This document shows positions 55,801 to 64,000 of a DNA stretch of 64,000 nt, piece after piece. The number at the start of each line of letters is the position of its first letter. Within the stretch, counting starts at the first letter, position 1. The notes below the pieces were generated by a model, which had not been told where the DNA came from, searched no databases, and saw only the letters and a program-made list of their open reading frames with translations. The stretch is taken from contig CANUEZ040000183.1 of NCBI GenBank assembly GCA_948099385.1, forward strand, positions 1 to 64,000, read 5' to 3'. The DNA comes from Fasciola hepatica. Lineage: Eukaryota; Platyhelminthes; Trematoda; Plagiorchiida; Fasciolidae. A program made the translations under genes and the position numbers.

Positions 55801-58800
55801 CCAACTAATATTGAGTTCTTGCAGCTTAACTGAGGATCGAGCTTTGAAGAAGGCATCGAATTTCGGAACTGCGGATCCACTAACCAAAGGTTCTTCATAA
55901 CGCCGTCAGCATGTGGTCGTCGAAATTTGTAATTTTTCAGCACTACACAGGAAAGGGCTTTACTTCACTGCTTTCCTTCCTTACTTTCTAACCTTTCAGA
56001 GGTTATCACTGACACCTTTCTTAGGCATGCAGCCAGGAGTATTTTCATTCTGCCACCAAACATGGAGAGATTTTTGATTTTCGGTGGTTTGTTCCACCAA
56101 TAACTTCGCACCACTATACAACATTGTCTAAAGTAAATGGAAGCATCAGCTCTTTGGAGCACTACAGTTATGAACTCCTCCGCCATGCTGATAATCAGTG
56201 ATCATTCCCAAAATACAAAATGACACTATATTTTTCACAGCAGTCCAGGCCCTCCATGAACCATCAGGGTCCATGTTTAGTGTTAGGAGATTCCACTCTG
56301 TTTCACCTTCTATCACTTCACGTCTCCTTTCTGCTCTTCTCCCTTCTTCCTCCACATATTCAACTGGTTACAAACTCGTCAGCATTCATCGACAATGATT
56401 CGCCAGTGGAATAGATGCCGGCCTTTGTGGGTGTCCAAAAGCTTCTGAACTGGTAGACAACAGATGCTCGCGGTCAGTCATGCGTCTTCCTGCTTTGCTT
56501 GCTTTTTCTTGCCTCCCATATTTGATGCTCAGAGTAGCAACACCCTGGGAGAAAAAGGCAACCAGCGGTGGTTACCGTCGAAGGTGCTGGGGAAAAGTCC
56601 AGCCATATGACTTTGGAGCACCATGTGCGCAAGATTGAAATGTGGCGGGCAAGAAGTTACGGAAAGTTCCTGAATAGGCTGAAACACTCCTCAATAAGAA
56701 AAATATTGCCCGAGGCCGAGTGCGCAGAAAAACAGCGCCCCCAAATTTTAGCCCAGCCTTGGCTCTGATAATGGGTAAACTCTGCAGCAATGCCTGCTGC
56801 GGGGTTCTGGTCCACAGATATGTCACTTTCCTCCAGAGTGGGCTTTCCATCTATATACTTCGACCACGCTCTCACGTATATCAATTCTCACGGCCCGAAA
56901 AACACCCAGAGACGCGCAAGCAGGTGCCACCTGCAAAGATTAAAACAGTTTCATGGTCGAGGATTCTAACTGACCGTCACCAATGAGCAGTGAATAACAG
57001 AGCAAAATATTGAAAAAAATATTCACGTATAAAGTGGAGAATATCAGCCCCTATCAAAATTTTTCTCTCCTGAGCTGGAAGCTCAGGTTTGAATCCTTCG
57101 ACCCATTCTTTATTGGATTCTGGGGCACTCCTTTTTGGTTGTATCCCGGCCTTACTGAGGACCATGTACTGATAATCTTCGCACTAACCAGAATGTGGCA
57201 TAAGCCCTCTTAAAACTGTAATCGTAGCTAGTTCAATAGGACGTCCAGGCCGTTTGTCAAACCAGGTACCACTATTTCGCAAACACAATAGTACCGAATA
57301 CAGCAAAAGGTAAAAACCGTCCTGAGATTGTAAATTGCAATCCACTGCCACAAAGGGATAAGCAACACGAAGTAAACGGATCCGAATGTTATGGACCAAA
57401 CCCTCAGGTCCGAAAAGCCTGTGCAAGTAAACTCCTATTGTTGCATTCACTACAATCTCCAACTGGAAGATCCTCCAGACTTCCGCTCGATCCAATTTAG
57501 ACCCCGTTGAAAACTGAAATCCGCCGCCGAGGCCGGCTAAACTACTAGATTTCATTGCTTTGGAACCGCAACCAGCACAAGCGGAGTTAAAATACGTAGA
57601 AGTATAGGGACATTTGACCGCGTTCGACCACTTCCCTCCAACTACAACCGACGGATTTATTTGTGGCCAAGAAAGGTTTGGCCGTAGCCTTCTACCAACC
57701 GGCGATTTTCATGCAACTCACACTTTATCTTCTTTAGAGTTATACAGGCACTGTTGTCGATTACGCACCTGAGTGCGTGGGCGCTTCTACCGTACGGAGT
57801 AACTCGTTGAATCCAAAAGGAGAAAATTAATTTCTATGACAAATATTATGCTGATGGACCTCAGTGTGTCCCACTAGACTGTAGTGTAACTGCTGCCAGC
57901 GTAAGTGATGGGTCTGGCAAATTTACCCTCGACGCAGGATGAACAGGAGCTGATGATTCCCCCCAACTGCGTTGGAGTAGTAAGCTGTTTGTTCATATTA
58001 GTATATGGGTTCACTGATTCTATTAAATGGCCTTCAGATATACGAGATCGTCAAACTCAAACAATAGTTTTTATTGTTATCTTGACCGATACTCTTTGCC
58101 AGTTCCCCTGTTGCACAAACTGGCCGATGGGCAACAGAAAAGAGGAAGAGTGGCGAATGGTTGCCACAATTCCGTTTACGTGTTGCACCTCGCTTTTCCC
58201 AATGTAATAGCCCACCCTGTAAAATGAGCTGTTTCGAGTGAGGTAGTAGATTACACCATACGATATTTGAAGAGAAAATGACAAAATTTCCAATATTGAT
58301 CCTTGTGGGAATAGGCGACGTAAAATGGTGCTGGCTACCTGCATGTGTACATATAAGTATAATCACTGGGGAATAAAGTAAACCTTATTCCTCACTTATT
58401 CAGTAAGCGAACAAATTGATCGCTGCGTTATACAGAACCTCGGACCATTGTCCGCCTTGAGTTGTCTACCTTCTTCATTCAAAATAAGTAACCCTTTTGG
58501 AGGACGATTCATGAACCTTGTGGACAATCTCCGAAGATTATCACTAAAGAATACCCGTTATATGTTAACTTATATTCTGAGAAAAATTTAAATTGCATAT
58601 TTAAAGCTGATCCCGTTCGCAAGAGTGGAGGCATTTGAGTGGAATGATTGGTTTATGCAATGTCATTCAGTACACATAGATATCCGATTACGGCGGCCCA
58701 TCTTTCATGAACTTTGTTCGAATGCTTGAAATTACATTAGGCCCTCTCTTACGTTCATAACTGAGATATTTCCACAACGAAAGCAAGCGAATGGTGCACC
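55801..58800. other. Unassigned DNA
   Basis: No supported gene. The start may be the decayed C-terminus of the LINE RT. The longest frames are 123 codons minus (57184-57555) and 110 codons minus (58034-58366), both without motifs. Confidence 0.45.
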
Positions 58801-61800
58801 TAATGAATAGTTCGCTACTCTATGGGAGGGATAGGTAAAGATATATGTGGAAGGGGAATTTTGTGCGGGCTTTCCACTGAGTTGTTTGGGGTACTAGTCA
58901 GGATACGACTGCTATTAGGAAGAATAGACAGCAATGAAGAAACTAATTCGATATTCAGTTCCTTATTAGGGGGTAACATTTTTAAGATTACACTAATTGC
59001 CAATGGTGTTTGATAATAACCCAGTCAACTGGATAACAAGCATTCATTTTAACCAAAACACTTTTTGGTAAACGTCGATCACACTAGACGTGTTGTTCAC
59101 TCAAATATTTGTCATCGGAGTAACAAGATGATTTACCTTTCTCACGGGAAACCGCTTATCACGGGCATCCCGTGTCGTACAAAGATTGGCAAATTTTCCA
59201 TATCAGGCATTCGAAGGAAAGGTAACGAATACCATAGGACAGCCTCGGACCGTACTCATAGTGTCTGGTGGAGGTTACAATTTTTTCATACAACTTATAG
59301 GAGAAAATTAAGTAAAGTGGTTTCCCGTTTGAATTAATGACGGCCACGTCAGAATATAACAAAGTGGTTCTTCAAACGAAAGGCTATGTTCTCCTGCAAC
59401 CGATTTATCTTGATCAAGCAAGATGCCTGCAGCTGGAGCAAAACTCTCGGTGGACATCCACGCTTGTTACTTGACCGGGGTTTTTTTTATAGACAAAACA
59501 GATCTGAGATCATTCTTCACATCAGTAGCTAGCTGTAGAAACTGCTTTCCTGTTCCTCGTGCAAACGGAGGGGAAGAAGAAGAACTCTGCCACTCTAAGC
59601 TTTCACGTTCCTCAATCTCTTTTGCTCGATGAATAGTTTGCACTTCGGAGTGGCTGTATTTTCGTTAGTTGGGGACCGCGGTAACGTCAGGCTTTTTCAA
59701 AGAGTTTTTATCCAGGCATCGCCCTTAGCCCGTCCTTTGGTAACTCATTTCCGTGGTAAAAATTGAAATCAATAATTTTGTGCCCAAACAGTTTCTATGA
59801 AACCCCGCATTTTGGTAACAGCCATGAAAGGAGGGCTTTCCCTACAAAGCAATTAGTCAGTGATTCGTTGTTGGTCAATACCGAACCGGCTTACCAAAAA
59901 CTCATTTCTTGCTAAAGCGCAGTTGCTCAGAGCCGACTTCAAGTGAAAAACATCAGGGAATGTAAACGAGAAAACTCGCACTGTGATAAAGCGTTCATGA
60001 ACCAGTGAAAGGTTTTTCCAGACAGAAACGCTAATAGTTGCAGCATAACCATCAGAAAGTGGTGGTGTCTTGGGCAGCACTTCACCTTGCCTCTGGTTCA
60101 CAGTCCCAGAATGATTATTATTATATAAGAAGCAGAAGATTCCTTCGTCGTAACTGCTATTTGCCCTCAATCACTTACTTGTAGTTCCCATATTTTGTTT
60201 TTGACTCCTATCATATCCAGAAACAAAAGAGAACTGAGAGCTGTAAAGCTAGGTCACCACTGAGTGTATTCAGTTTATTAGTAGAGTATGACCATGAGGC
60301 TCAATGATTAGACGAAGCAGTAAGTTGAGGACTCAGTCCACTGCGCTCATATAAAAATGACTCAGATGTAATGACAACATTGTTCCTATGTTAATACCAT
60401 ATAAGGCGAAAAACGTGCCGTTCTGTTTCACGAAACCTTATTTAATAGACTATGCAGCTCCCTTTACCGCCCAATGGAGAAAAGGACTCATTTCGTGTAT
60501 GACGGTAGGGGCGCTCCGATTGGCGTCTTGGTGGCAACGGTGGCTGCGTATGATTAGATATTGGAGGAGTAAACGTAATTTCATTTCCAAATGGGTTATT
60601 CGGTCCGTTAGCAATGAGCTGGTTCATCACTACAAGTAACCAGTTAGGTGCCACGTATTCACCACCAAACTGGCTAAAGCTAATAACAGCCCAATTATTT
60701 TTTGTTATTGGTTCTGCCACTTGCACAAATTATCAGAAGGCTATGGACGTTATAACCTATGCGTAAGTTTACTCCGCTTGTCTTGTAGTTTACATCATAT
60801 TAAGCCCTCGCCACTTGTCAATTCCTACTCTTTGTATGCGTCACATTTATGAAGGGAAATGCATTCTGGTTGTCTACACTGGCATGAGCCGGTATTTAGT
60901 AAACTGGAAATTCACAGTGAAAAGTGAATAGGGACGGTGGGAAAGTGCTTTGTACACGAATAATCGTTTTACAGTTCTCTCTTTTTCCTGTGAACACTGC
61001 CATTTTTTGTTTCACGTGATAACGACCATCAACTCTAACATTTTTGACAGGGATTTCAGTATGAGCTCTATCTTTATCCTCAGTGAAGAAATAATTGCAG
61101 GCCACTGGTTTTGATTATGCAGAATTTTGGACAATGTGGTAGCTGAAATGTGTGAATATGATGCAACCGAAAAAACGAAGTGCATTTTTCGTTCACCCAT
61201 CAACCCCTCTAAACATCCTACTATTCATACTGGGCAAAAACATGTACAACATTGTTATCCATATTTGCCTCGGCTGTTTTGAAATTCTACTCGTCAGTCG
61301 GTAACAGTTATTCGGTAGGCCATAAAAGAGGAACACTTCGCATTCCATTATTATAGCCGCCAGTAAAAGTGGAACCCAATTCTTCCCACTAAGTACCCAT
61401 CCAGAAATTAATAAACAACCGCTCATATCATGAAAGCAACAACATTTATTGATCGATAGTTTCTAGCCAGGGGGTCACAATTTTGTCAGCGGAGGAAAAG
61501 GACTAAACGTTTAAGGAAGGTAAAGTGGCAATGAAACACACCGTACATCTGATGCAATTTTGAGCCAAATGGAGCAATGGCAGGGAATCCTTCGAGCACG
61601 AGACTTCTGAGGCTGTTTTTGTCTTCTGACTTGGAAAGTACAATATTTACAGGAATGATGTAAAAAAACAGTCGGTGATGAGTGCTCAGTTTTAATCGAA
61701 AGGATAATTGATGAAGAAGTCGGGGGACGGGTTAGAACTTCATTAGGGCACGCACAACAACAGTACCTTTATTAGATCTGTGCATATGAAAAGAAGCATT

Positions 61801-63569
61801 AACCACTTAGGAGGTGAGAATTTCCATGGGAATTGTAACCTATCGTCTTGTGCTCGGAATTTGCAGCCCAGGAAAGAAAGATAGGATTCCAAACTGACCC
61901 AGGGTGATTAGCATGAGGAATACTGTGACCACGAGGAAAGGATAATGCAAGAAGGGAGGTTGAATACCTTTGCAGCAGGCCAGGTTACACTGAGTAAGTG
62001 ACGAACATGATATTTTTTCAGTTTCCGCGGCTTTTCCGTGTCTGTGCTTGGCTTTCCTGACTAGGGCTTGCGGAGGTTTATGTTTGCTTTTTTGCTATGG
62101 TAAGACTCCCTGAGAAAGAGGACAGCATCACCAAACCTAGACCGTTCACCGTTTACTCAGTTGTCTTTGCGCGGAGGTCAAAGTAGCTCCGACTTCGGAG
62201 GAGTCCCATAATAAAGTGTTCCCAGTAAACTCAATGGGAGCCTATGAGGCAATATCAGGACTTCGCGCTCGTGAACACCGATAACCAGATCTCGTTCGCA
62301 GCAGCCAACGACAGGCAGGGTCACAAGTGAACATAGGAGATTAGCTTTCGGCAAGATATGTTACAGCCAAGCCATACGGTGCTCGAGTGGTTCTGAGATT
62401 GAAAAATAGACGGTAGCTGTCTGAAAGATGTACCAGCTGAGAGTTAGCGTGAGCAGAATAACAGATAAAAGCACGGAGGCTGGAAAGGGGGCACAATGGT
62501 CTTACTGACGATATCTCACAGGCATTGTAAGTCGCTTTTCGTAGGGACTTACTTCACTTGCACAGTTAGGCCCAGTTACGGATAACCGGCTGGGCAGGAC
62601 CCTGAGAAATCTTGTCTCTCGGTGTTACTGAGCCGTGGGAGCCATTGAAAAAACAAGGTTCAAGGGCGAGGAAGCGACTGGAAAGCACTAAGAACCAAAA
62701 TGTAAGTTCATACAATGGGTCTATAAGATATATGAAGCATGCCACTGTGATGTAATCAAAAGTCTACCGCTGGAGGTTGGTTTCAAGTCTTCGTATGCGG
62801 GAGGTTGCGGTTAGATCAAGCTATGAACCGGTGATTGGGTGGGTTGCTCGTACAAGTGGACAGCAGCTTTTTACAAAAAAGGGAGAAATAAAGAAGTTTG
62901 AAAGGAAAATGCGGACTGTTTTCCGTAGATAATATACACGCAGGTGTGTACATTCATGCACACGTAGTGATGTAATGAAATGTGTTTTTCTTCTGAAGTA
63001 ACGGCTTGTTGTCCAAGGCAGTGGAGTAGGAGTCAGGCGTATGGTGGCTTTGGTAGCTGATGTCACCATAAGGAAGACTCAGACCAGTAGCCAAGAAGAA
63101 AAGTAAGAGACAACGAAACCGAGGCCAACATGTAGCCACTAAGGGCTGGGCGTATGGGATGGGAGATTTCGGAGCGGTCCGACCAAGGAAGGCAAACCAC
63201 TATCGGGCAGAAAAGCTGGGGGGAATGGAAATCACAATGGATGACAGATGAGTCGAGAAATCAAGGAGTAAAGTGGTGAACGACGGAGCTTCATATCCTG
63301 GGATGCAACAGTGCTTAGTAATATGACGCTAGAGGGAAACATCAGGAGCTGAAATCACTAGGATAGGGGAAAATGTTTTGTACTGCTGTCCTGGTACTAC
63401 ATAGGGGAATATTCGGAAAGTAGCCTTTTACGGTTTTATATATAAGGAGAACACTAAGTACGTCTTAGGATGGTTTGACAGCAGGGCTTATTGCCTGGCT
63501 GGACCTAACTGTTTGGGACGAGGCATGTTCTGGGAGTTGTAGATAGTTGGTGTATCAAAGCCGAGATCC
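58801..63569. other. Unassigned DNA
   Basis: No element or gene is recognised. Frames of 60-105 codons occur at chance density. The longest is 59853-60170 on the minus strand (105 codons), with no motif. No tRNA or rRNA is seen. Confidence 0.5.
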
Positions 63570-63574
63570 TCCAC

Positions 63575-63860
63575 TTATGAGCTCGGGGCAATGAGCACTT
63601 GATCCACTGGAGGCGCTGGAGGGCACACTCCTTCGGCTCCTACAATCACGCTCGTTGGGGAGGTCAACGAACAAAGGCCGCGAAGTGCCAACTGCGTGTA
63701 TTTCCATAGTGCCTGTGTACAGAGGCCACATGCTGGCGCGTGCTTTTTTGTGTTAGAAGTAAAGCTTGCGGCTGCCGTGTGCGCAAAATGTACAGTCAAA
63801 CAAGAGATAGACAGGGTGTGATAGGCTGATCACTGTAGAGGCCCCCAGGCAGAAGACTAC
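63575..63860 (-). repeat. Second copy of the 31.0-kb repeat, possible solo LTR
   Basis: Matches 31030-31290 in the same orientation at several short blocks listed there, with many substitutions. No pol sequence is next to it in this window, so it could be a solo LTR or the edge of an element that extends beyond the window. A 74-codon minus frame (63575-63799) overlaps it and is unrecognised. Confidence 0.45.
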
Positions 63861-64000
63861 CAGCAAGAAGAGCTCCGACTTGTGAGCCCGGCAAGAGAAT
63901 GATTGTGTTGTCCTTTATAAACCCTGTAAAATAAAAAGAAGAAACAAATCCTCGAAAATTTTCAATAACAATAGCAACAACAGAGGTAATATAACGGTCT
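63861..64000. other. Window end, A-rich, no gene
   Basis: A-rich sequence including AAATAAAAAG and AACAATAGCAACAACAG. It could be the end of a repeat, but nothing specific is seen. Confidence 0.4.

Noticed and set aside
60297..60352. Sequence resembling a tRNA or SINE A box (AGGCTCAATGATTAGAC)
   Set aside because: No matching B box or cloverleaf could be formed, so it is not supported as a tRNA or SINE head.
1..64000. CRISPR arrays, operons, bacterial promoters or toxin systems
   Set aside because: The repeat structure, element types and coding density are those of an animal nuclear genome; none of these features is present.

Overview
This 64-kb window looks like gene-poor, transposon-packed nuclear DNA of an invertebrate animal. 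A parasitic flatworm (trematode or cestode) is my best guess. The reasons are the mix of Ty3/gypsy, BEL/Pao and CR1/Jockey-like LINE sequences, the wording of the gypsy reverse transcriptase, and the absence of any bacterial gene organisation, rRNA or clear tRNA. The guess is an inference; I recognise no single-copy host gene. Almost every coding signature belongs to a broken retrotransposon.

Layout. 1-3050 (+): decayed Ty3/gypsy pol (protease end, RT, RNase H, integrase, C-terminal module), then a probable 3' LTR from about 3573. 6640-7330 (-): LINE RT fragment. 9035-11047 (+): LINE endonuclease and linker (family B). 12200-13560 (-): BEL/Pao integrase. 13659-20789: tandem array of four near-identical 1784-bp units, each made of the 3' tail of a LINE (family A) and a BEL/Pao gag-protease segment. 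20790-about 27600 (-): a nearly full-length family A LINE (ORF1, endonuclease, RT, roughly 2-kb 3' UTR). 27665-29400 (-): second gypsy fragment (protease end and RT), with a possible LTR near 31.0-31.3 kb. 32565-36330 (+): BEL/Pao gag, protease, RT, RNase H and pre-integrase remnants. 38491-40500 (+): LINE linker and RT (family B). 41820-47086 (+): family A LINE (endonuclease, RT, long 3' UTR). 50958-55800 (+): another family A LINE, split inside its RT by a minus-strand family A 3' end (53322-55067) with an apparent 7-bp target-site duplication. 55.8-64 kb: no recognisable gene, apart from a repeat at 63.6 kb that resembles the one at 31.0 kb.

The most interesting structures are the chimeric 1784-bp array with two tail haplotypes, and family A itself. 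Family A has an unusually long 3' UTR with a conserved block and an internal direct repeat of about 390 bp. It occurs in both orientations, giving an inverted pair about 7 kb apart, and one copy has inserted into another. All element identities come from motif reading by eye; no alignment or database search was run.
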